64,000 nucleotides of DNA from JAFGPJ01 sp964612465 (GCA_964612465.1 CAZTDF010000001.1:1-64000); one strand, 5' to 3'. Shown: positions 41,790 to 50,818, counted from the first letter of the stretch. Translations and numbers: made by a program. Notes: a model not told the origin generated them from the letters alone.

Positions 41790-41823
41790 AATAGAGAAAA
41801 ATCAACAGAGAAAGGATTTAGTG

Positions 41824-41979
41824 ATGGCAGTAATAGGGTTGGCTATATTGGGTGTACTTTTAGGAGCAGCAGGAATGCAGTTTCTTCGTTCAAGTAAGCC
41901 GGAACTGGTGGAAAAGGCCGAAGATGGCATAAAGCGATTTTGGAATTCAATGCCTTTTACGAAATCGGATGACAAGTAA
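41824..41979 (+). CDS. small single-helix membrane protein
   Basis: This 51-residue protein begins with a glycine-rich hydrophobic helix (VIGLAILGVLLGAAGMQFL), followed by RSSKPELVEKAEDGIKRFW and a short polar tail. A GAGAAAGGA site precedes the ATG; a GTG one codon upstream is possible. Its layout, and the match of GxLxGA...RxxxPE(L/A) to the next gene, mark the two as related small proteins. Small one-helix proteins of unknown function are common in magnetosome clusters; I do not recognise a named one. Confidence 0.65.
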   Translation: MAVIGLAILGVLLGAAGMQFLRSSKPELVEKAEDGIKRFWNSMPFTKSDDK

Positions 41980-42036
41980 GAAAACAAAAGCCAAATAAAG
42001 CAAAACAATTTTGTGTTGACAAGGAAAGGAAATGCC

Positions 42037-42228
42037 ATGCTTAAGAGTTTAGGAATTCTGATAGGCGGAGTATTCGTCGGTGCTGTAAGTGTAGAAGTTG
42101 TTCGCAGGAAGTGTCCGGATGCACTGGACGATCTGTATGTAAAAATCCGTGAAGTAGCCTCTGAAGTAAAGGAGGCTTTCAAAAATGGTTACGAAAAAGC
42201 CGGTCAACCAAAACCGGCTGCCGCTTGA
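42037..42228 (+). CDS. small single-helix membrane protein
   Basis: This 63-residue protein has an N-terminal helix SLGILIGGVFVGAVSVEVV followed by RRKCPDALDDLYVKIREV and an amphipathic, Lys/Glu-rich tail ending PKPAAA. It resembles the preceding 51-residue protein in layout and in the basic-then-acidic segment after the helix. AAGGAAAGGA lies seven bases before the ATG, which I prefer to the GTG at 42013. The amphipathic tail may lie along a membrane. Confidence 0.7.
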   Translation: MLKSLGILIGGVFVGAVSVEVVRRKCPDALDDLYVKIREVASEVKEAFKNGYEKAGQPKPAAA

Positions 42229-42342
42229 AGAGCGAGGAATCTATAAAGTTTGAAGAATCCGGCCTGCAGTTTATTGGCCGTGGTGACTATTGTGGATATT
42301 GTTTAAAAGAAAATCTCAGGCTGGAAAAGAAAGGCACCGAGA

Positions 42343-42675
42343 ATGGACAACCATAAATCAGAGCTTTTGGGAACCGTGGAGACTGTATCTAAATTTGCGG
42401 GCACTTTGGCGGGAAAGGTGGTGGTTCGCAGCAGGGAAATCAGCGATTGTGTCAAAAATATGATGACAGAAAAGCTAGAACCCAAACCAAAGCCATCCAC
42501 CAAGGCAACCGAATCCATAAAGAGCCAGACAAAAAAGAAACTTGCTGAGTTGGAAAAGGAAAAACCAGCAGCTAAGCAAGACAAGTTGGAAGAAAAACCG
42601 GAGAAACTTAAACCGGCGGTTACCAGAGCAAAAAAGACAAGCGTCAAGCCCAAGGGTAAGATAGACAGGAATTGA
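42343..42675 (+). CDS. small Lys/Pro-rich protein sharing its N-terminus with the coiled-coil protein
   Basis: This 110-residue, strongly basic protein begins MDNHKSELLGTVETVSKFAG and continues TLAGKVVVRSREI. The remainder is a Lys-, Glu-, Pro- and Ala-rich, probably disordered tail. The N-terminal MDNxK...AGxLAGKV pattern recurs at the start of the 707-residue protein at 44264, so it is probably a short targeting or docking module. AAAGAAAGG precedes the start. No transmembrane segment is seen and I do not recognise a family. Confidence 0.65.
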   Translation: MDNHKSELLGTVETVSKFAGTLAGKVVVRSREISDCVKNMMTEKLEPKPKPSTKATESIKSQTKKKLAELEKEKPAAKQDKLEEKPEKLKPAVTRAKKTSVKPKGKIDRN

Positions 42676-42770
42676 TTAATAAACCAAGGTTCATCTAAGC
42701 TGTTCCTTAAAGACATCATTTTAGGAAAAGAACAATTCGGCCGGTCTCGCCTGAATGGGCGCATGTAGAT

Positions 42771-44237
42771 ATGACCATATTTGACTATTTAATATTCGCT
42801 TTGTATATGGCAGGTGTTTTAACAGTTGGTCTTTATCATTATACTCGTAACAAGAATATCGAAGATTATTACGTCGGCAGCCGGTCAATAGGGTCTTCTT
42901 ATGTTGGGCTTTCAATTGTTGCTACGGATGTCGGAGGGGGCTTTTCCATTGGTTTGGGCGGCCTTGGTTTTGTGATGGGACTTGCAGGAAGCTGGCTTTT
43001 GTTTACCGGTCTGATCGGAGCATGGCTAAGTGCCGTATTTATTATTCCACGAATCAAGAAAATTGATGCAAAATATAAATTCATGACCTACCCCGATTTC
43101 CTTCGGTACAGATATAACGATGAAGTAGCCTTAGTCGCCGCGATAATTTCCGGCATTGCATATCTTGGTTTTGCCGGTGTTCAAATGCTCGCCGGTGCCA
43201 AGTTGGCTTCCGTGACAATCATCCAGAACAATCCTTTTGGAGTTGAGCCAATAACATTTGCATTGGTTTTTATGGCGGTTATTACCATAACTTACACGGT
43301 TGTCGGCGGCCTTAAGGCGGTCATTTATACCGATGCCGTTCAATGGGTACTGCTGCTTGGCGGACTGCTCATTACGATCCCTGTAGCGTTGTATAAAATC
43401 GGAGGCATGGATGCCCTCAGACAGAAACTGCCGCCGGAATATTTTTCTCTTTCAAACATTTCGCCGGCAACATTTATTAATTGGATGCTAACGATTATTC
43501 CCGCCTGGCTGATCGGCAATACGATATACCAGCGAATGTATGCTTGCAAAGATGAGTATGAGGCCAAACGCGCATGGTATATTGCAGGTTTTCTTGAGTA
43601 TCCGGTTATTGCATTTGCCGGTGCATTTCTTGGTATGTGTGCCCGTGTTGTCGCTCCTGGCGCCGAGCCGGAAATGGCAATGCCGATACTTATTCGCGAT
43701 GTTCTGCCGGCAGGCGTAACTGGGATAGTCATCGTGGCATATTTTTCAGCGATAATGTCAACAGCGGACAGTTGCCTTATGGCGTCTTCCGGCAACTTCG
43801 CGACTGATATTATAGAACGCTATTTTTTTCGCAGAATTTCAACTAAAGCATCGATTCGTTTGTCGATGTTGATAACTCTTATTATCGGCACTCTTTCGGT
43901 TGTTATGGCCGCCCAGTTCACTTCGGTTCTACATGCCGCTCTCTATACATATGCCTTTATGGTTTCAGGGCTGTTTGTGCCGACCCTTGGGGCTTATTTC
44001 TGGGAGAAGGGCAGTTGCTCCGGTGCTATGGCTGGCATGCTTGCCGGAGGAATAACCACAGTTTTGTTGTTAACCAATACCCTTGTTCTTCCGGAAAAAC
44101 TCGAATCTTTAGGTTTGTATGATGGTTTGTACGGCATAGCCTGTTCCACTGTAGCGTTCGTCGGCGTGTCATTACTTTTTCCGGATACAACAACTGATTT
44201 TGGGGATTTCGCTGTTGCTCAGAGCAACGCAGTATGA
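42771..44237 (+). CDS. sodium:solute symporter (SSS family)
   Basis: This 488-residue inner-membrane transporter has about 13 helices. The family features are visible: YYVGSRSIGSSYVGLSIVATDVGGG in the first two helices, VVGGLKAVIYTDAVQW (the SSS signature), and YFSAIMSTADSCLMASSGNFATDI in the later core. Members import a solute such as a sugar, carboxylate, amino acid or vitamin with Na+; the substrate cannot be deduced here. It is placed between two proteins that share an N-terminal module, so it travels with the block, but a direct role in magnetosomes is not shown. Confidence 0.88.
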   Translation: MTIFDYLIFALYMAGVLTVGLYHYTRNKNIEDYYVGSRSIGSSYVGLSIVATDVGGGFSIGLGGLGFVMGLAGSWLLFTGLIGAWLSAVFIIPRIKKIDAKYKFMTYPDFLRYRYNDEVALVAAIISGIAYLGFAGVQMLAGAKLASVTIIQNNPFGVEPITFALVFMAVITITYTVVGGLKAVIYTDAVQWVLLLGGLLITIPVALYKIGGMDALRQKLPPEYFSLSNISPATFINWMLTIIPAWLIGNTIYQRMYACKDEYEAKRAWYIAGFLEYPVIAFAGAFLGMCARVVAPGAEPEMAMPILIRDVLPAGVTGIVIVAYFSAIMSTADSCLMASSGNFATDIIERYFFRRISTKASIRLSMLITLIIGTLSVVMAAQFTSVLHAALYTYAFMVSGLFVPTLGAYFWEKGSCSGAMAGMLAGGITTVLLLTNTLVLPEKLESLGLYDGLYGIACSTVAFVGVSLLFPDTTTDFGDFAVAQSNAV

Positions 44238-44263
44238 TTCATTGTAAATTATAGGTATTAACG

Positions 44264-46387
44264 ATGGATAATGAAAAACAGTATTTAGAGTTTGTTGGGA
44301 ATGCATCCGAACGTGCAGGTGCCCTTGCCGGCAAGGTGGCAAGTATTAGCAATAAAATCGCGAGTCGTGCAACCGGAAGTATCTCAGCGGGAAAAGAAAT
44401 GCTTGGCTTAGCTGACGAAAAGGTCAAACACAAATCTGAAAAGAAGTCGGACAATACCAAAACTTCTATACTCAAATCCGACCTTGCCGCAGTCCAACGA
44501 AAGTTGACTAACATGGAAAAAACACAATCAAAGCTCGAATCACAGATCAAGAAACTGAAAACAGAGAATCACTCATTAGTATCCCAGATGGATCAAATGC
44601 GAAGTGAACTGAGTGAGACGAAATCCCGCGAAAGTGCGGTAAGGGCACGAGCAGCAGCACTGGAATCGGAGCTTGATGATATTAGAAGCCAACTCGAAGA
44701 AACACAGAGCAAACCTGCAAAGACAACTGCTGTGGGAGTTGGCCGAAGTAAGCGGGTAGCCGAGTTGGAATCTGAGCTTGCTGCAACTCAGTGTGAATTG
44801 GAAGAGACGCGAAAGAAAGCTGAGCAGGCTCAATCTGAGTTTGCATCGCAACTCGAGGCTATACAGGTGGAAAACAAATCCTTGAGTTCTGATCTGGAAA
44901 AAACTAAAAGTAAAGCAAACCAAGATCAGGCTGACCTCAAGTCTCAAATAAGTAACCTTCAATCGGAAAATAATTCTTTGAAGTCTGAGCTGGAAAACCA
45001 GCGAACTGGGGAAAATAAGATGCTGAATTTAGAAGAGGAATTAAAAACACGGGCAGCCCAGTTAGAAGCTGACCTTGCCGCAACGCAGAGTGAATTGGCT
45101 GAAGCACAAAATCAGGCTGAAAAAGATCAAAATGATATTGCATCGCAACTCAAAGATATAAAGGTTGAAAAAGAATCCCTGATTTCGGATTTGGAAAAAA
45201 CACAGAATAAAGTTAATGAGATAACTTATCGAGAAGAACAAGTGAGCAAACAAGCGGCTAAGTTAGAATCAGAACTTGCCGCGACACAACAGGAACTGGC
45301 CGAAACACAGAATCAGGCTGAATATTCCCAAACTGAACTTATAAAACAACTTCAGAACCTGCAGGCAGAGAATAAATCTTTGATTTCTGAGCTTAACCAG
45401 GCTCGCAAAAAGGCTGACGATGCAGGAATACGAGCCGATTTGATTGAGTCAAAGATAGCTACATTGGAATCTAATGTCAGCGATGCTCACCTTAAGTCAG
45501 AAGAAGAATCAGGTATAGACATCACTTTACCACAAACAGATTATCAGGATGAACCTGCTGTTGTACCGACTGTGGAAGAAATCAAACCTTTAATTGAATC
45601 TGATGTTGTTCAGGACGAGCTCATAAATGCAGACATTGAAAATATTGAAGTGCCGGAACCGGAGCCGGAACCGATACTTGAGTCTGATACTGAGATAGAT
45701 GTTGAAAAAATAGAACCTGAGCTGCTGCCGGAGGTTGAGTTAACAGAGCCAGTGAAAGTGACAATCGAGGATGTGCAGGCATCTGATTTTAAAAATGAGG
45801 CGGAAAGAATAATCTTTACAAAAGCTCTTTCTGATTTTGCCAGCGCCGATACAGCAATCCGTGTGGATGCAGCTAAAACAATCGGCGGCATTTCTCATGA
45901 ACTGTCAGCCCGGATCATTGTTGCTCATATAGCCGATGAAAAGTCAGCGGCGGTACGTCAGGAATGTATCAAGGCATTGTTAACACTTGAAATGGCTGAA
46001 GGACTAAGTGCTGTTGAAAGTGCTTTGACAGACGAGACTGCTTCTGTACGTTTAGCTGCTGTGTGGGGGATATATCGCTTGGCTGGGATCAAGAGTCTGC
46101 CGAAACTTTTAGCGATGTTATCTGACGGAGACGTAAGTGTTCGGCGAAGAGCTGTTACATGTATCGGCTGGTTAGGCGGACAACTCAAGACCATCGGCGA
46201 CTCCCGACTTCGTCGAGTTATCTCGGCCTTGATTGAGTGTTTGAACGACTCTGCTGAATCAATGAGGAAAGCTACCCTTGATGCCTTACAAGCTGTCACC
46301 GGTAAAACTATTTCAATAGGTAAGAGTTCACCCGAGTTTCTGATTGACCAATGGCGTATTTGGTGGAAAGAGGAGCTTCTAAGCTAA
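44264..46387 (+). CDS. long coiled-coil protein with acidic linker and C-terminal HEAT repeats
   Basis: This 707-residue protein has three parts. The N-terminus (1-50) carries the AGALAGKV module shared with the gene at 42343. A long heptad-rich coiled coil follows (about 60-405) with at least three internal repeats marked ELAATQxEL, QL..IQxENKSL and SDLEKT. After an acidic, Pro-Glu-rich linker (about 425-510) come HEAT-type repeats (about 525-690: VRQECIKALLTLEMAEGLS, VRLAAVWGIYRLAGIKSLP, VRRRAVTCIGWLGG). There is no membrane segment. Coiled-coil proteins encoded in magnetosome clusters of deep-branching bacteria (several mad genes) are thought to organise chains; a scaffold role is inferred here. 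Confidence 0.8.
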   Translation: MDNEKQYLEFVGNASERAGALAGKVASISNKIASRATGSISAGKEMLGLADEKVKHKSEKKSDNTKTSILKSDLAAVQRKLTNMEKTQSKLESQIKKLKTENHSLVSQMDQMRSELSETKSRESAVRARAAALESELDDIRSQLEETQSKPAKTTAVGVGRSKRVAELESELAATQCELEETRKKAEQAQSEFASQLEAIQVENKSLSSDLEKTKSKANQDQADLKSQISNLQSENNSLKSELENQRTGENKMLNLEEELKTRAAQLEADLAATQSELAEAQNQAEKDQNDIASQLKDIKVEKESLISDLEKTQNKVNEITYREEQVSKQAAKLESELAATQQELAETQNQAEYSQTELIKQLQNLQAENKSLISELNQARKKADDAGIRADLIESKIATLESNVSDAHLKSEEESGIDITLPQTDYQDEPAVVPTVEEIKPLIESDVVQDELINADIENIEVPEPEPEPILESDTEIDVEKIEPELLPEVELTEPVKVTIEDVQASDFKNEAERIIFTKALSDFASADTAIRVDAAKTIGGISHELSARIIVAHIADEKSAAVRQECIKALLTLEMAEGLSAVESALTDETASVRLAAVWGIYRLAGIKSLPKLLAMLSDGDVSVRRRAVTCIGWLGGQLKTIGDSRLRRVISALIECLNDSAESMRKATLDALQAVTGKTISIGKSSPEFLIDQWRIWWKEELLS

Positions 46388-46393
46388 ACAAAA

Positions 46394-46789
46394 ATGAAGC
46401 AACTTGAGAAAAGAAAAAAGACACTTGCCTATCAGGTGCTAAATCTGGAGGGTAAAGCATCGCAGATAAACCAGCTATGTGTTGAGTTAGTTAAGTCAAT
46501 AGGAATCTGCGAAGCTTTTAATGAGTTGTTATCCGACTTATTGGGTTATTTACAATTTACCAACACACCGGAGTTTGCCTTTGAGACAGAACTGATGAAG
46601 GCTCGCAAGGCCATACATTTTCTACGTAGCCAGACAGAAAACATCCAGGCAAAACTTGGAAATGCTGCTTCCCTGACAGTTGATATAGGTCTTCATCTTG
46701 AATGGTTGCGGGCTGTTAATAAACATCTTTTGGCAATTAAATTTCGCCTTGAAAGTGAGATAACAATTTTTAACGTTAGAGAATTTTGA
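46394..46789 (+). CDS. hypothetical helical protein
   Basis: This 131-residue, almost entirely helical soluble protein has heptad-like leucine spacing and no recognisable motif or membrane segment. It starts six bases after the coiled-coil gene and ends four bases before the ETF beta gene, so it is probably co-transcribed. It may be a small partner of the coiled-coil protein, but nothing in the sequence proves it. Confidence 0.7.
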   Translation: MKQLEKRKKTLAYQVLNLEGKASQINQLCVELVKSIGICEAFNELLSDLLGYLQFTNTPEFAFETELMKARKAIHFLRSQTENIQAKLGNAASLTVDIGLHLEWLRAVNKHLLAIKFRLESEITIFNVREF

Positions 46790-46793
46790 GTAG

Positions 46794-47582
46794 ATGATGG
46801 ATATAATTGTTTGTATTAAACAGGTTCCCGACACCCTTGAGGTAAATATTAACAGGGATACCAATACACTTATTCGCGAAGGCGTAGATAGTGTCATAAA
46901 TCCTTTTGATTTATATGCTCTCGAAGAGGGTCTGCGTCTCAAGGAACAATATGGCGGAATGGTGACAGTTTTATCTATGGGGCCGCCTCAGGCAGTTGAG
47001 ACTTTACGGCAGGCTTTGAGCTTAGGAGCGGATAATGCTGTTTTGCTTAGCGATATCGGTTTTGCGGGTTCCGACACACTGGCTACTTCTTATACATTGG
47101 CCAAAGCGGTGAAAAAGATAGGCCGCTTCGATTTGGTTTTTTGCGGCAGACAAGCCGTCGATGGCGATACCGCACACGTTGGGCCTTCACTGGCGGAAAA
47201 ATTGGGTGTTGGTCATGTCTGTTGTGTTATGAAGATAAGTGAAGTGGGTGATGGCAATATGACTGTGGAGCGTATGACCGAAGAAGGTATTGAACGGATA
47301 AAGCTTTCACTTCCGGCACTGATTACGGTTTCCAAAGGGATTAACGAGCCGCGGTTTCCCTCATTGAAATGGAAAGTAAATGCAGCAAGGTCCGAGATTG
47401 AAGTCTGGTTTGCTCAGGATATCGGTGCGGACGAAAACAAAATTGGGTTGAAAGGCTCTCCCACAAGAGTTGTCAAAATGACTACCTCTCAACATAACAG
47501 ACAAGGTCAGATTCTGGAAGGTTCGACTGCCGAACAGGTAACGGATTTGGTGTCTAAACTCCATCAGGCAGAAATATTGTGA
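46794..47582 (+). CDS. fixA: electron transfer flavoprotein beta subunit (FixA-type)
   Basis: The 262-residue beta subunit of a FixABCX/EtfABCX flavoprotein begins MMDIIVCIKQVPDTLEVNIN, has the NPFDLYALEEGLRLKE segment, and the nucleotide-binding GRQAVDGDTAHVGPSLAEKLG stretch. FixA with FixB binds FAD and takes electrons from NADH, splitting them between quinone and a ferredoxin or flavodoxin. Either of the two adjacent ATG codons (46794 or 46797) may start it. Its stop overlaps the upstream alternative start of fixB. Confidence 0.92.
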   Translation: MMDIIVCIKQVPDTLEVNINRDTNTLIREGVDSVINPFDLYALEEGLRLKEQYGGMVTVLSMGPPQAVETLRQALSLGADNAVLLSDIGFAGSDTLATSYTLAKAVKKIGRFDLVFCGRQAVDGDTAHVGPSLAEKLGVGHVCCVMKISEVGDGNMTVERMTEEGIERIKLSLPALITVSKGINEPRFPSLKWKVNAARSEIEVWFAQDIGADENKIGLKGSPTRVVKMTTSQHNRQGQILEGSTAEQVTDLVSKLHQAEIL

Positions 47583-47593
47583 AGGAGCACAAG

Positions 47594-48853
47594 ATGGGTA
47601 TACGTATTATTGAGGAGAACTGTAAGGGCTGCAAACTTTGTGTTGCTGCGTGTCCTTTCGGTGCCATTACCATTACAGAAAAGCTGGCCCGGATTGATAT
47701 AGCTAAATGCAATCTTTGCGGAGCATGTGTAGATGCCTGTAAAAAGTTCGCAGCTATTGAGTTGATTCGCGAAGAGACACCGATTATTGACAAGACTCGA
47801 TATCGAGGTGTTTGGGTATTTGCCGAGCAGAGAGAAGGTCAAATCGCCAATGTTACGCTTGAGCTTCTCTGTGAGGGCAGGAAATTAGCCGACAAGTTAG
47901 GTGAACCTCTTTGTGCGATTTTGTTAGGAGAGGCGGTTGCAAAGGTTGCTCGCGATTTGGTCTGTTTCGGTGCCGACAAGGTTTATCTGGCTCAGTCGCC
48001 GCAATTGGCGGTGTTTATCGAAGAGGCCTTTACAGAAGTAATAACCGGACTGATTAAAGAGCATAAGCCAAACATTGTTTTACTTGGCGCGACAGCTATC
48101 GGGCGTTCATTAGCTCCGAGAGTAGCCAGCCGACTGGAGACCGGATTAACCGCGGACTGTACAGGCCTTGAGATAGACACTAAAACTAAAAATCTGTTGC
48201 AGACAAGGCCGGCCTTTGGCGGCAATCTGATGGCTACTATAGTTTGCCCGAACCACCGTCCGCAGATGGCAAGTGTGCGTCCGAAAGTTTTCAAACCTGC
48301 CCAGCGAGATCAGATGCGTATCGGGAAAATCATCGGATATAATTATAAAGATTATTGCTTAACTCAAAGAGCCCAACTGCTTGCGGTGGTTAAAGGGGTT
48401 GCCGAAGCAGTTAATATAGCTGAAGCTGATGTTATAGTTGCTGGCGGTCGAGGTCTGGGATGTGCCGAAAACTTCAAAATTATTGAACGATTGGCGGATG
48501 TACTGGACGGTGCAGCAGGAGCTTCCCGTGCGGTTGTAGATGCAGGATGGGTTCCTTACGCTCGTCAGATAGGACAAACGGGCAAGACAGTGCGTCCAAA
48601 GCTTTATATTGCCTGTGGTATCAGCGGTGCCATTCAGCACCTTGTTGGGATGCAGTCTTCGGAAACAATCGTAGCTATTAACAAAGACCCAAAGGCGCTG
48701 ATTTTCAATGTGGCTGACTACTGTATTGTCGGGGATGCACTTGAAGTAGTTCCGGCTTTAATCAGAGAAGTAGAAAAGATACAACCCCGGGAGCAAGCCG
48801 AGCCTGTTGTAACGGATAGCAAATTGGAACATCAGTTTGCTTTGGGCGGTTAA
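47594..48853 (+). CDS. fixB: electron transfer flavoprotein alpha subunit with N-terminal 2[4Fe-4S] domain (FixB-type)
   Basis: This 419-residue protein has a ferredoxin domain at residues 1-60 with two four-Cys sets (C10, C13, C16, C20 and C39, C42, C45, C49) fused to an ETF alpha body. The FAD-binding C-terminal part has GGRGLGCAENFKIIERLAD, RAVVDAGWVPYARQIGQTG and LYIACGISGAIQHLVGM. Alpha subunits with an added ferredoxin domain are known in bifurcating ETF complexes of anaerobes. I chose the ATG at 47594 with AAGGAG at 47582-47587; a GTG at 47579 is also in frame. It is the partner of the preceding FixA. Confidence 0.92.
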   Translation: MGIRIIEENCKGCKLCVAACPFGAITITEKLARIDIAKCNLCGACVDACKKFAAIELIREETPIIDKTRYRGVWVFAEQREGQIANVTLELLCEGRKLADKLGEPLCAILLGEAVAKVARDLVCFGADKVYLAQSPQLAVFIEEAFTEVITGLIKEHKPNIVLLGATAIGRSLAPRVASRLETGLTADCTGLEIDTKTKNLLQTRPAFGGNLMATIVCPNHRPQMASVRPKVFKPAQRDQMRIGKIIGYNYKDYCLTQRAQLLAVVKGVAEAVNIAEADVIVAGGRGLGCAENFKIIERLADVLDGAAGASRAVVDAGWVPYARQIGQTGKTVRPKLYIACGISGAIQHLVGMQSSETIVAINKDPKALIFNVADYCIVGDALEVVPALIREVEKIQPREQAEPVVTDSKLEHQFALGG

Positions 48854-48896
48854 GTAATCTGCGTATAAATTTTATTGTAGGAGGATTATTTCTGCC

Positions 48897-49511
48897 GTGC
48901 TAAAAGAAACCATAACTAAAAATAAGATCGAGTTGCGGAAGGATTGTCTGACAACGACTGAACTTGCAAAACTCTGCGGTGTTTCTCGTTTTACTATTAT
49001 CAATTGGGTTAACCGAGGCAAAATTAGAACAATGAAAACTGTCGGAGGCCATTGCAGGATTCCGGTATCCGAAGCAATCGCTTTTTATGAGACTTTTCAT
49101 GAAGAAAAGACTGGCTTTATATCTGAATCATTGTGCCATTGCTGGGAATATCCACAAAAGGCCAAGTGCAATAAAGAGTGTAAAGACTGCCTGCTATATA
49201 AAAGCCGGATTAATTACTGCTTCGTGGTGGTACGCGAATTTGGCAAAGAAGTGGTCCATTGTAAAGGTGATTGTTTGAATTGTGATTATTTTGAAGAGTT
49301 TTTCAGTTCTTACAGCAAAATCGAGCAGCTAAACGAGACGGAAGATGGCGAAAGTAAAAAAAGAGCCAAAGACAAGAAAAGCTTTCTGTATAGTGTCGTA
49401 TACGGTGTTGGGCGCGGCGTCCAGGAAGTAAAGGAAAGAGTCACGGATATTAAAGAGGTGTTTGGAGGCAGAGGCTCTCGAACCAAACAGATGGAAGATA
49501 GCGATGTCTAA
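48897..49511 (+). CDS. excisionase-type HTH protein with eight-Cys module
   Basis: This 204-residue protein starts at GTG 48897 behind TAGGAGGA. Residues 17-65 are a winged helix-turn-helix of the MerR/excisionase type (LTTTELAKLCGVSRFTIINW...TVGGHCRIP). Residues 80-135 contain nine Cys; eight (82, 91, 95, 98, 108, 122, 126, 129) match the spacing of the protein at 39565 exactly, with the flanking phrases CWEY, YCFVVVRxFGK and GDCLxCxYF conserved. The C-terminal part is basic and variable. It lies inside fixABCX and overlaps fixC by eight bases. The module could bind Fe-S or zinc and sense iron or redox state (inference). Confidence 0.82.
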   Translation: MLKETITKNKIELRKDCLTTTELAKLCGVSRFTIINWVNRGKIRTMKTVGGHCRIPVSEAIAFYETFHEEKTGFISESLCHCWEYPQKAKCNKECKDCLLYKSRINYCFVVVREFGKEVVHCKGDCLNCDYFEEFFSSYSKIEQLNETEDGESKKRAKDKKSFLYSVVYGVGRGVQEVKERVTDIKEVFGGRGSRTKQMEDSDV

Positions 49512-50817
49512 GTGTGAAGTGGTTATTGTTGGGGCGGGGCCGGCGGGAATTGCCTGTGGGTATGTCCTTGCCAAAGCAGGTGTGGATGTTGTCATTCTCG
49601 AAAGGGGACAGTATCCCGGTGCTAAAAATATGTTTGGTGGGACATTTTTTGCCGACCAGATGTGCGAATTGATTCCTGAATTTTATACCGAAGCACCGGT
49701 CGAAAGATTTATAGCCAAAAAGCGCTATGCATTGCTGATAAATAATTCAGAAGTTTCTTTGAATATCGACGCAGAAGAACATAAAAAGTCGCCCTACAAT
49801 CATTCATTTATCGTCAGACGTTCTGTTTTTGATAAATGGTTTGCTAAAAAGGCAGAAGAACAGGGAGCTACAATTATCTGCGGCACCGCGGTAACAGATT
49901 TTGTATGGGACGGCAAAAGAATTGTCGGTGTAACTGCCGGTACTGCCGATGACCAGGACAATGTCTTGTTAGCCGATGTGGTGGTCTGTGCTGAGGGGGC
50001 CAATTCCATGCTCTCGGAAAAGACGGGGCTTCGCAACAGGTTATCGATGCGTGCTCGATGTATTTCTGTTAAGGAAGTGATAGAACTGGGGAAAGACGTA
50101 ATTGACGAAAGATTCGGATTAACAGCCAGAGAAGGTGCGGCATACGAGTATTTTGCCGATGCCACACCTGGTATGTTAGGTGATGGTTTTATCTATACTA
50201 ACATGAATTCGTTGTCGGTAGGTGTCGGCGTTATTATCAGTGAGTTATATGGACGCAAAAACCCTCCTTCGCCAAACCAGCTGCTGGACAGATTTAAGAG
50301 TCATCCGTGTATTTGGCCTTTAATAAAGGGCGGCAAAACGCTGGAATATTCAGCTCACATGATTCCGATGGACGGCTATAAAAATCTACCGAGCTTTTAT
50401 ACCGATGGTCTTATGCTGGTCGGCGATGCTGCTGGATTTGTTAATAACAGCATATGCCACGAGGGTGTGAACATGGCTATGGCTTCAGGGATGATGGCTG
50501 CTGAGACAATATTGGAAAACAGGGGCCAAAGGCGATACGATACCAAGGCACTTCGGCAGTACGAACGACGACTGAAGAATTCTTTTGTCCTTCAAAATAT
50601 GAAAAGCAGCAGGGATTTCATCGACATACTGCGTACGCACAAAGAGCTGCTCAACGACTATCCACACCTTATAAAAGAGGTGATAACGAAATATTTTGAG
50701 GTGAGTGATGTCCCCAAAAGTGCCGTTAAGCGAGATATTGTTCGTATGATACGCGGCCGAGTAAGTTTAGTTAAAGCTGCCAAGACAGTCATGGCATTGG
50801 TGAAGGGCGGAATCTGA
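49504..50817 (+). CDS. fixC: FixC-type flavoprotein quinone oxidoreductase
   Basis: This 437-residue FAD protein of the ETF-QO/FixC group accepts electrons from FixAB and passes them to quinone. The dinucleotide fold VVIVGAGPAGIACGYVLAKA, the FAD motif GLMLVGDAAGFVNNSICHEG and MASGMMAAETI are present. The ATG at 49504 overlaps the end of the HTH/Cys gene and GGAAG precedes it. An in-frame TTG at 49462 is unlikely because it lies inside that gene. It is followed by fixX after one base. Confidence 0.92.
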   Translation: MSKCEVVIVGAGPAGIACGYVLAKAGVDVVILERGQYPGAKNMFGGTFFADQMCELIPEFYTEAPVERFIAKKRYALLINNSEVSLNIDAEEHKKSPYNHSFIVRRSVFDKWFAKKAEEQGATIICGTAVTDFVWDGKRIVGVTAGTADDQDNVLLADVVVCAEGANSMLSEKTGLRNRLSMRARCISVKEVIELGKDVIDERFGLTAREGAAYEYFADATPGMLGDGFIYTNMNSLSVGVGVIISELYGRKNPPSPNQLLDRFKSHPCIWPLIKGGKTLEYSAHMIPMDGYKNLPSFYTDGLMLVGDAAGFVNNSICHEGVNMAMASGMMAAETILENRGQRRYDTKALRQYERRLKNSFVLQNMKSSRDFIDILRTHKELLNDYPHLIKEVITKYFEVSDVPKSAVKRDIVRMIRGRVSLVKAAKTVMALVKGGI

Positions 50818-50818
50818 T

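Larger units (their letters stand above)
41032..41823. other. non-coding stretch between the divergent fusion gene and the magnetosome block
   Basis: There are 792 bases without a convincing gene. A 60-codon frame on the minus strand (41223-41405) lacks any recognisable feature. The stretch must contain promoters for both directions. It includes a small inverted repeat CCCAATT...AATTGGG around 41619-41649 and, at its right end, the structured leader and terminator described separately. Confidence 0.6.
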
